A stretch of DNA of 9,184 nucleotides from DATBED01 sp036276195. GTDB lineage: Bacteria > Patescibacteriota > Saccharimonadia > Saccharimonadales > UBA4665. Of the stretch, positions 1 through 5,704 are shown piece by piece. Below the pieces are notes generated by a model that had not been told where the DNA came from, did not search any database, and was given only the letters and a program-made list of their open reading frames with translations. How positions within the stretch are numbered: position 1 is the first letter of the stretch; each line of letters opens with the position of its first letter. The stretch is taken from positions 1 through 9,184 of the forward strand of contig DATBED010000011.1 in NCBI GenBank assembly GCA_036276195.1, given 5' to 3'. Made by a program: the position numbers and the translations under genes.

Positions 1-184
1 CAAAGAGCAGCACAACCAGTGCAACATGCTGCTGCAAATCCACGATTCGATTCTAGTGGAATGCCCGGCCGAGGTAGCCAACCACGTTGGCGAACAAATC
101 AAAGAGACGATGGAAGCGGTTTACGAACTGCCGGTACGCCTAGATGTAGACACCACCACCGGCAACAATTGGGGAGAACTCTAG
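1..184 (+). CDS. polA: DNA polymerase I, C-terminal end (partial)
   Basis: This is the last 60 codons of DNA polymerase I, which fills gaps and removes RNA primers during repair and lagging-strand synthesis. The reading frame enters at base 2 and runs to TAG at 182-184. It shows polymerase motif C (LLQIHDSILVECP), whose Asp is a catalytic metal ligand in family A polymerases. It ends with the family's typical tail: an MEAVYELPVRLDVD segment, then GNNWGE just before the stop. The residue after the motif C His-Asp is Ser, whereas E. coli and Taq polymerases have Glu. Nothing upstream is visible, so the 5'-nuclease and 3'-exonuclease domains cannot be assessed. The stop codon overlaps the stop of the convergent membrane-protein gene within a CTAG. 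Identification is firm despite the short fragment. Confidence 0.93.
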   Translation, partial: KEQHNQCNMLLQIHDSILVECPAEVANHVGEQIKETMEAVYELPVRLDVDTTTGNNWGEL

Positions 185-633
185 GAAGTAGGAGGGCGGC
201 GGCGTTGGCGGGGGCGGTTGACTACTACGCGGCCACCGCCGGCTCTTATCAAGCGGAAGGCAAACATTATAATCCAGGCCGCGAAGACCATAACTACAAA
301 GCTGGCGATCAGGCCTGGTGCATTGCGCGACGGCAGATTCAGTTTTAAGCTGAAGACTGCCAGCAAGCCAATGAAGCCCTCGGCACAAATTAAAAGTTGG
401 GCCATGCGGCGGCTGCGGCGTTCCTGCGCCATGTAGCCGATTAGCCAAATGGTGCCAAAAACAACAGAGGCCACGATGAAAAAAATGATTGAGGTGAGCA
501 GGTTAAGCACGCAGTTACTGCCATCTTTGAAACAGCCTACAACCGATGAGCCCAGCTGGGTGATTAAGATAAAGAAGCTGGCGATAATGAATTGAATAAA
601 AGTTGCTATAGACGTTTCGTGTGTTAATTTCAC
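181..633 (-). CDS. Four-helix integral membrane protein of unknown function
   Basis: I do not recognise the family. Starting from the GTG at 633 the protein has 150 residues and four strongly hydrophobic stretches. In the numbering of the longer TTG-initiated frame (residue 1 at base 660) they lie near residues 18-40, 50-76, 87-106 and 115-138. A basic loop (ERRSRR) sits between helices 2 and 3, and the C-terminal tail is Arg-rich (RPRQRRR). By the positive-inside rule both would be cytoplasmic, which fits an even number of helices. A TTG at 660 would add nine residues, but I prefer GTG because an extended -10 element (TGT-CATAAT) ends exactly 6 nt before it, matching other genes here. The TTG would lie upstream of that promoter. 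The gene converges on polA and shares the CTAG at 181-184 for both stops. Reality of the gene is likely; its function is unknown. Confidence 0.72.
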   Translation of the reverse strand: MKLTHETSIATFIQFIIASFFILITQLGSSVVGCFKDGSNCVLNLLTSIIFFIVASVVFGTIWLIGYMAQERRSRRMAQLLICAEGFIGLLAVFSLKLNLPSRNAPGLIASFVVMVFAAWIIMFAFRLIRAGGGRVVVNRPRQRRRPPTS

Positions 634-648
634 ATTTTTATTATGACA
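634..648 (-). promoter_or_regulatory. Extended -10 promoter, leaderless type, for the membrane protein
   Basis: On the minus strand TGT-CATAAT (648 to 640) resembles the extended -10 consensus TGnTATAAT. It is followed by 6 nt (AAAAAT) and then GTG. Transcription would start at or beside the first base of the start codon. No convincing -35 is seen at 17 nt spacing. This site also decides the start codon choice. Confidence 0.5.
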
Positions 649-673
649 CGCCCGGCTCAAAATGCTTATGGCC

Positions 674-702
674 TTGCCAAATTAGCATTCTGGTGTTACA
701 AT
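674..702 (+). promoter_or_regulatory. Promoter with -35 and extended -10, for the anchored secreted protein
   Basis: TTGCCA (674-679) and TACAAT (697-702) are separated by exactly 17 nt, and the -10 is preceded by TGT (694-696), giving an extended -10. The predicted RNA start is near 709, leaving a short leader of about 17-18 nt before the ATG at 727. That leader has no clear Shine-Dalgarno sequence. Confidence 0.65.
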
Positions 703-726
703 AACCATACATAACGAGTTTACAAG

Positions 727-1287
727 ATGTACGGACGTTACTTTATCGGTTTTGTGGCCACAGTCGGGTTGATCATCCTGCTGATCATCCTGCTGTTTAG
801 TGGCGGCGGTAAGCCCAAGATACCGGTCACCCATAAAGCTTTAGATAGCTACGGCACTACCGATGCTACGGTCAGTATGACTATAGACGGGCCCATAAAT
901 GCCAACCAGAACCACAACCAGGTTCAGGTAATTGTCTCTAACAACAATGCTACTTTTGAGCAGATTAAGGGCTACCAGGGCAGCGTAGTCAACCTGCAAA
1001 ATTATGCCAATAATACTGATGCCTTCACCAACTTCTTGTTCGCTCTGGAGCGTACTGGCTTTACTAATGGGAACAATAGTTCGGCCCTTAAGGATGAGCG
1101 TGGTTACTGCCCGCTAGGTGACCGTTACATTTTCCAGCTGCAACAAGACGGCCAAACGCTGGAGCGCTACTGGGTCACTTCCTGCGGTGGCACCAAGACT
1201 TACCTGGGCAACCTCGATACCACTTCGCAACTTTTCCAAAACCAAATCCCGAACTACGGCAATCTGACTCAGAATATCAATTTATAA
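727..1287 (+). CDS. Membrane-anchored extracytoplasmic protein, unknown function
   Basis: I do not recognise this 186-residue protein. The N-terminus has a short basic start (MYGR), then a hydrophobic segment at about residues 6-24, with no lipobox Cys. It is therefore most likely a single membrane anchor with the rest outside the cell. The outer part is rich in Asn, Gln and Thr, as in many surface proteins. It carries two cysteines, in RGYCPLGD and VTSCGG (about 25 residues apart), which could form a disulfide across a beta hairpin. A -35/-10 promoter lies just upstream and the HAD gene starts 17 bp downstream with its own -10, so an operon is possible but not needed. A pilin-like or sortase-substrate identity is not supported: there is no prepilin cleavage motif or LPxTG. 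I am confident it is a gene and have no basis for a function. Confidence 0.75.
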   Translation: MYGRYFIGFVATVGLIILLIILLFSGGGKPKIPVTHKALDSYGTTDATVSMTIDGPINANQNHNQVQVIVSNNNATFEQIKGYQGSVVNLQNYANNTDAFTNFLFALERTGFTNGNNSSALKDERGYCPLGDRYIFQLQQDGQTLERYWVTSCGGTKTYLGNLDTTSQLFQNQIPNYGNLTQNINL

Positions 1288-1292
1288 AAAGG

Positions 1293-1304
1293 TAAAATAG
1301 AAGT
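1293..1304 (+). promoter_or_regulatory. -10 hexamer at leaderless spacing before the HAD gene
   Basis: TAAAAT (1293-1298) is followed by 6 nt (AGAAGT) and the ATG at 1305. No TGn extension or good -35 is visible, so this is a weaker site than the others. The preceding gene ends at 1287, so readthrough could also transcribe the HAD gene. An AAAGG just upstream (1288-1292) could alternatively act as a poorly conserved ribosome site, 12 nt from the start. Confidence 0.4.
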
Positions 1305-1886
1305 ATGATCAAGGCGATTATCTTTGATTGCTTCGGCGTGCTAGCCACAGAAGCGTGGGTACCGTTCAAGGCCAAGTATTTCGGTAAAGATCCTAACCTG
1401 TACGAAGAAGCCTCTAATTTGGGCAGGCAGGCCAACAGCGGTCTTATAAGTTTTGATGAGGTTATAGAAAGAGTATCGGCAATGGCTAGTATGACGCCAG
1501 ACAAAGCCCGGCGCATTATCCGCCAGAACGTGCCTAATGAACCCCTGTTTGATTACATAAGTAATGAGCTTAAACCGCTCTACAAACTGGGCTTTCTTAG
1601 TAATGTCGCCGATGATTACATGCGCCAAATTTTCACGCCAGAGCAATTAGGCCTATTTGATGCCGTTACTTTGTCTTATAAAACCGGTTACATTAAACCT
1701 CTGACTCAAGCTTACACAATTGTGGCTGACCGTCTGGGCGTGACACCGGCGGAATGCGTTTTAGTGGATGATAAAGAAGTTAATGTGACGGGTGCACGCG
1801 AAGCGGGTATGCAAGCCGTCTTGTATCAAAGCTTAAACAAGTTTAAGACAGAGCTCGAAAAAATTCTAGCCGATCCGGAAAGTTAG
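1305..1886 (+). CDS. HAD-superfamily hydrolase (subfamily IA-like)
   Basis: This is a 193-residue haloacid dehalogenase-type phosphatase, probably cytosolic, acting on an unknown small phosphorylated metabolite. Motif I is IIFDCFGVL with the nucleophile Asp8. A helical cap follows at about residues 15-85. Motif II is GFLSN (Ser99), motif III is the Lys of GYIKP (Lys131), and motif IV is LVDDKEVNV (Asp155, Asp156). The later NVTGAREAGM segment is typical of subfamily IA. Canonical phosphatases have D-x-D in motif I; here the second Asp is Phe (D-C-F), as in IA members with D-x-G or D-x-F, so the general acid differs. The C-terminus overlaps by 21 bp the convergent DUF721-like gene. The family call is firm; the substrate cannot be told from sequence. 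Confidence 0.9.
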   Translation: MIKAIIFDCFGVLATEAWVPFKAKYFGKDPNLYEEASNLGRQANSGLISFDEVIERVSAMASMTPDKARRIIRQNVPNEPLFDYISNELKPLYKLGFLSNVADDYMRQIFTPEQLGLFDAVTLSYKTGYIKPLTQAYTIVADRLGVTPAECVLVDDKEVNVTGAREAGMQAVLYQSLNKFKTELEKILADPES

Positions 1887-2102
1887 GCGCTTGTCGGTCT
1901 GGCAGCGGCGTTTGATGTCCGGACTTCTTAATCTAAGTGTGTTGGCTAGGGCGGCACTGGGCACTTGAATAACAATGTCACGTTCCCGTACCATCACCGA
2001 CACACTAACTTTAAACTCATCCTGCACATACTTTTTAATAGCCACCATCTCCGGCGGCTCATCAAAACCCCTATTGCCAAGAATATTTTTTAGATCATCC
2101 AC
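1866..2102 (-). CDS. Small DUF721/DciA-like protein, translationally coupled to cfa
   Basis: A 78-residue basic protein. The C-terminal half (IVIQVPSAALANTLRLR, then RRCQTDKRLTFRIG) resembles the DUF721 fold found in DciA helicase-loading proteins: a beta strand, a helix with LA..LRL, then a final strand. The resemblance is from memory of the family pattern, so the name is tentative. DciA loads the replicative helicase in bacteria lacking DnaC, but this copy is short and sits far from any replication-origin gene here. I chose GTG at 2102, not the upstream ATG at 2189, because an AGAGG ribosome site (2112-2108) lies 5 nt before it and because 2103-2189 is cfa coding sequence. The GTG overlaps the cfa stop by 8 bp, so translation is probably coupled to cfa. 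The 3' end overlaps the convergent HAD gene by 21 bp. Confidence 0.6.
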   Translation of the reverse strand: MDDLKNILGNRGFDEPPEMVAIKKYVQDEFKVSVSVMVRERDIVIQVPSAALANTLRLRSPDIKRRCQTDKRLTFRIG

Positions 2103-3216
2103 GGTAGCCTCTATATGACTCTGAACGTTCAATCTTGCGCATGATAATCTGGTAAAGCTGCATGTGTCTAGCGCGAAAAGCACCGGCACAGCTCAATAAG
2201 TAAAACTCCCACATACGGTAGAAATGTTCGTCGTACTTCTCATGGTCGAGCTTCGGATAGTTCCTAACAAAATTACTATGCCAGACCATCAGAGTTTTGT
2301 CGTAATCAGGACCGAAGTTCTCTAAATCCTCAATGACAAGCAGCTTTTCGGTTGCTTTGGCAATTTGGGATAAGGAAGGAATTACTCCACCCGGAAAAAT
2401 GTAGCGATCAATCCATGGGCTAACGGCCTGGACCGAACGATTATTGCCAATAGTATGGTGCAGCGTTATGCCATTGTCGTTTAGTAAGTCATGGCATTTC
2501 TGAAAAAAAGTACGGTAGTTCTTTGGCCCTACATGTTCCATCATGCCTACGGAAACCACACGATCATACTTACCGGTTATTTCACGGTAGTCCTGCTGTA
2601 GTATCTCGATATCTAGACCCTTGGCCCTTTCACGAGCCACTTCCACCTGCTCCTTAACAGGGGAAACACCACTTACTTTTACGCCATAATTCCTGGCTGC
2701 GTATTCGGCAAAACCACCCCAACCGCAGCCAATATCTAATAGTGTCATACCTTTTTTGAGTTGCAGTTTTTGGCAAATGCGCTCGAGTTTAGCTTCCTGG
2801 GCTTCATCCAGATTTTTAACGTTCTGCCAAAATCCGCAACTATATATCATGCGCTTGTCCAGCATCAAGGAATATAGATCATTACCGACGGAATAATGGG
2901 TCGAGGCGTTCTTATAGGCTCTCTTCAAACGCTGGCGGTTAAAGATATATCCAACAGCGATAGTCTTAATTAAGGCAGGTGATATATGGAGGTTGGCCCG
3001 TATATCGGTAGCCATCAGGCGAGCAATTGTCTCATCAAGCTGGTTTGATGACCACCACCCGTCCGTGTAGGATTCACCGACGCCGAGATCTCCCTGCGAC
3101 AGAACGCGCTTATAGAATCTTTCGTCGCGCACCTGAATATCCCAAGCTCGCTGGCCGTTTATCTTTACGTCGCCTAACTTCAGCAACTGTTCAACCGTAC
3201 TCTTAGAATCACTCAT
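2095..3216 (-). CDS. cfa: Cyclopropane-fatty-acyl-phospholipid synthase
   Basis: This S-adenosylmethionine-dependent enzyme adds a methylene group across double bonds of acyl chains already in membrane phospholipids, working at the inner membrane face. The 373 residues compare with 382 in E. coli Cfa. The SAM-binding motif is LLDIGCGWGG (159-168). Active-site residues sit at a constant offset of 12 from E. coli: Cys127 (YSCGFW), Glu227 (MMEHVG), His254 and Ile256 (HHTIG), and Tyr305 (FGPDYDKTLM), so it should be active. WIDRYIFPGG (268-277) and the FRARHMQLYQ tail are also typical. It is the first gene of a minus-strand pair with the DUF721-like gene and diverges from the patatin homologue with 44 bp between them. 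A TATAAT lies 8 nt before the ATG. As these bacteria generally lack fatty acid synthesis, it may act on host-derived lipids; that is inference. Confidence 0.95.
   Translation of the reverse strand: MSDSKSTVEQLLKLGDVKINGQRAWDIQVRDERFYKRVLSQGDLGVGESYTDGWWSSNQLDETIARLMATDIRANLHISPALIKTIAVGYIFNRQRLKRAYKNASTHYSVGNDLYSLMLDKRMIYSCGFWQNVKNLDEAQEAKLERICQKLQLKKGMTLLDIGCGWGGFAEYAARNYGVKVSGVSPVKEQVEVARERAKGLDIEILQQDYREITGKYDRVVSVGMMEHVGPKNYRTFFQKCHDLLNDNGITLHHTIGNNRSVQAVSPWIDRYIFPGGVIPSLSQIAKATEKLLVIEDLENFGPDYDKTLMVWHSNFVRNYPKLDHEKYDEHFYRMWEFYLLSCAGAFRARHMQLYQIIMRKIERSESYRGYRG
2108..2112 (-). promoter_or_regulatory. Ribosome binding site deciding the DUF721-like start
   Basis: AGAGG on the minus strand, inside the last codons of cfa, lies 5 nt upstream of the GTG at 2102. 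It is one of only two recognisable Shine-Dalgarno sites in this window. Its presence fits an internal operon gene, which cannot use the leaderless mode. Confidence 0.5.
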
Positions 3217-3230
3217 TACTTTAGATTATA
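3217..3230 (-). promoter_or_regulatory. -10 element close to the cfa start
   Basis: A consensus TATAAT (minus strand, 3230 to 3225) lies 8 nt before the cfa ATG, giving a leader of about 0-2 nt. An overlapping TAATCT (3228 to 3223) would give the 6-nt spacing seen elsewhere. No good -35 is visible. It lies back to back with the patatin promoter in a 44-bp divergent gap. Confidence 0.5.
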
Positions 3231-3245
3231 TAATTGATTGCTCCT

Positions 3246-3260
3246 TGATAGAATTAAAGT
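3246..3260 (+). promoter_or_regulatory. Extended -10 promoter, leaderless type, for the patatin gene
   Basis: TGA-TAGAAT (3246-3254) matches the extended -10 pattern and is followed by 6 nt (TAAAGT) and the ATG at 3261. The -10 of the divergent cfa promoter is about 18 bp away, so the two RNA polymerases would compete for the same stretch of DNA. Confidence 0.5.
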
Positions 3261-3509
3261 ATGCCAACATTGTTTGATGTGCTTGACGCGCATCGCCAAA
3301 ATAAAAAGGATAAACGAAGCTTTGGCTTAGTTGTTCAGGGTGGTGGAATGCGGGGCGTTTACTCTTGCGCTGCTCTGACGACTCTTTTGGAATACGGTTT
3401 TGAAAGTACTTTTGAGCATGTTATCGGTTCCAGCGCCGGGGCCTTAAACGGCGCCTACTTTCTAAGCCACGATTACAGTGCCGCGAATATATACGGAACG
3501 GCTGACTAA
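3261..3509 (+). CDS. Patatin-like phospholipase, N-terminal fragment
   Basis: The 82-residue upstream piece of the frameshifted gene. It contains FGLVVQGGGMRGVY with the oxyanion hole (residues 27-32) and VIGSSAG with the nucleophile Ser58. It then runs to a premature TAA at 3507-3509. The last few residues before the stop (GTAD) do not fit the family and mark where the frame is lost. Alone it lacks the catalytic Asp and cannot be an active lipase. Its start is supported by the extended -10 placed 6 nt upstream. Confidence 0.6.
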   Translation: MPTLFDVLDAHRQNKKDKRSFGLVVQGGGMRGVYSCAALTTLLEYGFESTFEHVIGSSAGALNGAYFLSHDYSAANIYGTAD

Positions 3510-4176
3510 CAAAAATTTTGTGAACTTGTTACGGCGCGACAAGAAGGTCGATATTGACTACTTGGTAGATGAGGTCCTGAAGAAAGACCAACCAGTTGAT
3601 TTAAATAGGCTGCGGACCACAAATTCACAACTCCATGTAGTTGTCACTAACGCTATGACTGGCCGCAAAGAAGTATTGTCTGCTTTCGATGATCTCGTTG
3701 AACTATACGAAGAATTTAGAGCGACTGCCGCTTTGCCGCTTTTGTATGACAAAAATGTTCAGATTGGCCAGAAGTGGTTCGTAGATGGTGGAGTCGCTGA
3801 TTTGATCCCTGTCGACGTTGCTCACCAATTAGGCTGCACTGACATAGTCATTGTGATGACTCAACAGATTGCCAGCTACCGCTTTAACCGACATCACACA
3901 CGGTTAATTAAGCATTTGGTGCGTCACTTCGCAAAAGGCAAACCACAACCATTACGTAAAATCTTGCCAACCAACGAAAAACTTCTAAAGGCTAATTTGA
4001 GGCAGTTGAGCCACCCATTAAAGACTGTTCGTGTATACGTGCTGGAACCAAGTGACGAGGAGATTCTTATATCTTTGGCTACAACCGACAAGCCGAAGGT
4101 TAAAGCACTTGCCGAACTGGGCGTAAAAGACATGGACAGCTTGCTGAACAGGGAAATCGTACAAAAAGTTCGCTAG
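3478..4176 (+). CDS. Patatin-like phospholipase, C-terminal fragment
   Basis: The 232-codon downstream piece. It opens at a GTG that is really an internal position, so no true start is claimed. It includes a helical region with DIDYLVDEVL, then TNAMTGRKEVL, AALPLLY and WFVDGGVADLIPVDVA, where Asp103 of DGG is the second member of the catalytic dyad. The VIVMTQQIASYR strand and a basic C-terminal region of about 100 residues follow. The C-terminal part fits the YjjU/DUF6363 branch of patatins better than plant-type patatins. It ends 20 bp before mutM. Confidence 0.6.
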   Translation: MPRIYTERLTNKNFVNLLRRDKKVDIDYLVDEVLKKDQPVDLNRLRTTNSQLHVVVTNAMTGRKEVLSAFDDLVELYEEFRATAALPLLYDKNVQIGQKWFVDGGVADLIPVDVAHQLGCTDIVIVMTQQIASYRFNRHHTRLIKHLVRHFAKGKPQPLRKILPTNEKLLKANLRQLSHPLKTVRVYVLEPSDEEILISLATTDKPKVKALAELGVKDMDSLLNREIVQKVR

Positions 4177-4181
4177 CCGGT

Positions 4182-4196
4182 TGCTACAATAGTTGG
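4182..4196 (+). promoter_or_regulatory. Extended -10 promoter, leaderless type, for mutM
   Basis: TGC-TACAAT (4182-4190) is followed by 6 nt (AGTTGG) and the ATG at 4197. It lies in the 20-bp gap after the patatin stop, so mutM can be transcribed independently of the broken gene. The same TGCTACAAT core occurs before the SDH-like peptidase. Confidence 0.55.
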
Positions 4197-5093
4197 ATGC
4201 CTGAGTTGCCGGAAGTCGAGACGATTAAGTTGGGATTGGCGCGGTTGCTGCCGGGCAGGGAAGTGGCATCGGTGGATTATGATTGGGATAAGTCTTTCCC
4301 CAACGCCAAAGCCGATGTGGAGCGGTTTTTAATTGGTGCCAAAATTGTAAGTGTTGAGCGGCGAGCCAAGGTGCTGCTAATTGAGCTGTCGAGCAAGTAT
4401 TCGCTGGTGATCCACCTTAAAATGACCGGACAGCTGGTGTTTAGAGCGCCTAATGAGAGTTTTGGGGCCGGGCACCCGACCGAATCGCTGGTAGGCGAGT
4501 TGCCAGACCGATCCACCCGGGTGATTTTAAAGTTTACAGATGGTAGCCAACTATTTTTTAACGATCAGCGCAAGTTCGGCTGGATGCGCCTAATGCCAAC
4601 AGCCGAGGTAGTGAACCTGGACTTTTTTAGGAAGGTCGGGCCCGAGCCGCTAGCCGCCGATTTTAATTGGCAGGCTTTAAAAGAGTGCCTAACTAGGCGC
4701 AAAAATTCTAATATTAAAGCGGCCTTACTTGACCAGAGTGTGCTGGCTGGCATCGGCAACATTTACGCAGATGAGTCTCTGTGGGGCGCCAAAATCCACC
4801 CCAATACTTTAGTGAAAAGCCTATCTGACGAGCAAATTCGCACGCTGTATGAGGAGCTGGTTTTCGTGCTGAAGCTGGCCATAGAAAAGGGCGGCTCCAC
4901 CGACAAGAACTACGTTTCGGCCGAAGGCAAGCGCGGTAGTTATCTGTCTTTCGCGCGGGTTTTTCGGCGGCAGGGCCAACCTTGCCCACGCTGCGGCACG
5001 ATAATAGAAAAGATCCGTGTAGCTGGCCGCGGTACCCACATTTGCCCGTACTGCCAACGCCTGCCAAACCAGCCCCCGAGCGATAATTTATAG
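4197..5093 (+). CDS. mutM: Formamidopyrimidine-DNA glycosylase (Fpg/MutM)
   Basis: A base-excision repair enzyme that removes 8-oxoguanine and ring-opened purines and nicks the abasic site by beta,delta-elimination. The N-terminus is the invariant MPELPEVET, with catalytic Pro2 (Schiff base) and Glu3. The conserved Lys58 lies in RRAKVLL and HLKMTGQLV is at 73-81. NDQRKFGWM (122-130) and the helix-two-turn-helix segment LLDQSVLAGIGNIYADE (178-193) are intact. The C-terminal zinc finger has Cys263, Cys266, Cys283 and Cys286, with the DNA-contacting GRGTH before the last pair. At 298 residues it is about 30 longer than E. coli Fpg, through a loop at 85-105 and a Pro-rich tail. The stop overlaps the convergent metallophosphoesterase by 6 bp. 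All key residues are present, so it should be functional. Confidence 0.97.
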   Translation: MPELPEVETIKLGLARLLPGREVASVDYDWDKSFPNAKADVERFLIGAKIVSVERRAKVLLIELSSKYSLVIHLKMTGQLVFRAPNESFGAGHPTESLVGELPDRSTRVILKFTDGSQLFFNDQRKFGWMRLMPTAEVVNLDFFRKVGPEPLAADFNWQALKECLTRRKNSNIKAALLDQSVLAGIGNIYADESLWGAKIHPNTLVKSLSDEQIRTLYEELVFVLKLAIEKGGSTDKNYVSAEGKRGSYLSFARVFRRQGQPCPRCGTIIEKIRVAGRGTHICPYCQRLPNQPPSDNL

Positions 5094-5645
5094 TTCTAAA
5101 ATCTTGTAACGGAAAACGTATTCAATTCTAGTAGGGCCATGCCGGGTGACAAGTGTTTCTGGCGTGGGGTATGTGTGGCCGTGCAGCCAGACTTTAGGCG
5201 GTGTTTGATCTATGTATGAACGCAAAGCCGTAAACCCTTGATGGGCAATTTCTTCCTCATCGTTGATGCCGCGCGGAGGGCAATGTGATATGAAAACATC
5301 AACTGGCGGGAAGCCCGCCATCATCTGTTCTGCTTGCTCCTGCGTATACATAATAGCGTCTGGGTTCTCCTTATAGCGTACACAACCCTGAAATCCACCA
5401 AATTTTAGACCATTAAAATCCCATGTCTTTAGATGCATGTCCATTATGCCGAGTTCTGGCATGTAGCTGCCACTATCGTGGTTGCCGTAAACACCAATTT
5501 TCGGCAGATTAGTTACTTGTTGCAGCGGTAATAAGTCTTCACGCACTAGGTCGCCCAAAGTGATAACTAGCTCAATGGCATTTTCACTTATGACTGCCGG
5601 GAAGTTGATGTGTGGGTTTTTGTCGGCAATGGCCAAGACCTTCAT
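5088..5645 (-). CDS. Calcineurin-like metallophosphoesterase
   Basis: A 185-residue two-metal phosphoesterase, probably cytosolic, of unknown substrate. The fold's metal-binding motifs appear in order: Asp8 in AIADKN, GD in TLGDL (31-32), GNHD (54-57), SHCPP with His121, and HGHTYP with His155 and His157. The first motif, normally D-x-H, is D-K-N, so one ligand of the first metal is changed; His12 nearby could stand in. The size and motif order resemble small YfcE/Mre11-like phosphodiesterases and the phosphoesterases common in CPR genomes. It is single-gene and minus strand, with its own -10 placed 6 nt before the ATG, and overlaps the end of mutM by 6 bp. A role with mutM in DNA repair is possible only on grounds of position, and convergent orientation argues against co-regulation. 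Confidence 0.88.
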   Translation of the reverse strand: MKVLAIADKNPHINFPAVISENAIELVITLGDLVREDLLPLQQVTNLPKIGVYGNHDSGSYMPELGIMDMHLKTWDFNGLKFGGFQGCVRYKENPDAIMYTQEQAEQMMAGFPPVDVFISHCPPRGINDEEEIAHQGFTALRSYIDQTPPKVWLHGHTYPTPETLVTRHGPTRIEYVFRYKILEL

Positions 5646-5657
5646 AGTTACATGTTA
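5646..5657 (-). promoter_or_regulatory. -10 hexamer at leaderless spacing before the phosphoesterase
   Basis: TAACAT (minus strand, 5657 to 5652) is followed by 6 nt (GTAACT) and the ATG at 5645. It lacks a TGn extension and a clear -35, so it is supported mainly by matching the spacing of the other sites in this window. Confidence 0.4.
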
Positions 5658-5704
5658 CTCTGTCGACCACTTTTTAAGAAAGGTAAGCATACTGGTTAAA
5701 CTTC

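Larger units (their letters stand above)
3261..4176 (+). pseudogene. Patatin-like phospholipase (YjjU type), split by a one-base frameshift
   Basis: Together the two frames encode one patatin-family serine lipase of about 300 residues, a lipid acyl hydrolase with a Ser-Asp dyad. The first frame gives the oxyanion loop GGGMRG and nucleophile motif GSSAG. The second gives the helical middle part, AALPLLY and the catalytic DGG, plus the MTQQIASYR strand typical of YjjU-like proteins. The frames swap inside 3478-3509. Removing one base there, for example one G of the GG at 3495-3496, restores ANIYERLTNKNFVN without loss of sequence. All family motifs survive and the second half has no further stops, so the lesion is recent or is a sequencing or assembly error. 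Programmed frameshifting is a less likely third option because I see no recognised slippery site. The partner gene cfa is divergent, suggesting joint phospholipid remodelling. Confidence 0.8.

Noticed and set aside
19..448. Plus and minus frames of 72-109 residues overlapping the polA end and the membrane protein
   Set aside because: They are out of frame with the recognisable polA tail and the hydrophobic-helix frame, and show no family resemblance.
634..660. TTG start at 660 for the minus-strand membrane protein (159 residues)
   Set aside because: The added nine residues cover the extended -10 element, and there is no well-placed ribosome site before the TTG. The GTG at 633 fits the spacing seen at other genes.
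2103..2189. ATG at 2189 as start of the DUF721-like protein (107 residues)
   Set aside because: The extra 29 residues lie wholly inside cfa in another frame and look unlike the family, while a ribosome site sits just before the GTG at 2102.
3478..3509. Programmed ribosomal frameshift making full-length patatin
   Set aside because: No slippery heptamer, no RF2-like CUU-UGA context and no obvious downstream structure. Patatins are not known to be expressed this way. A mutation or read error is simpler.
4277..5067. Several long minus-strand open frames opposite mutM
   Set aside because: mutM is certain on the plus strand. The opposing frames are low-complexity shadows without motifs or start signals.
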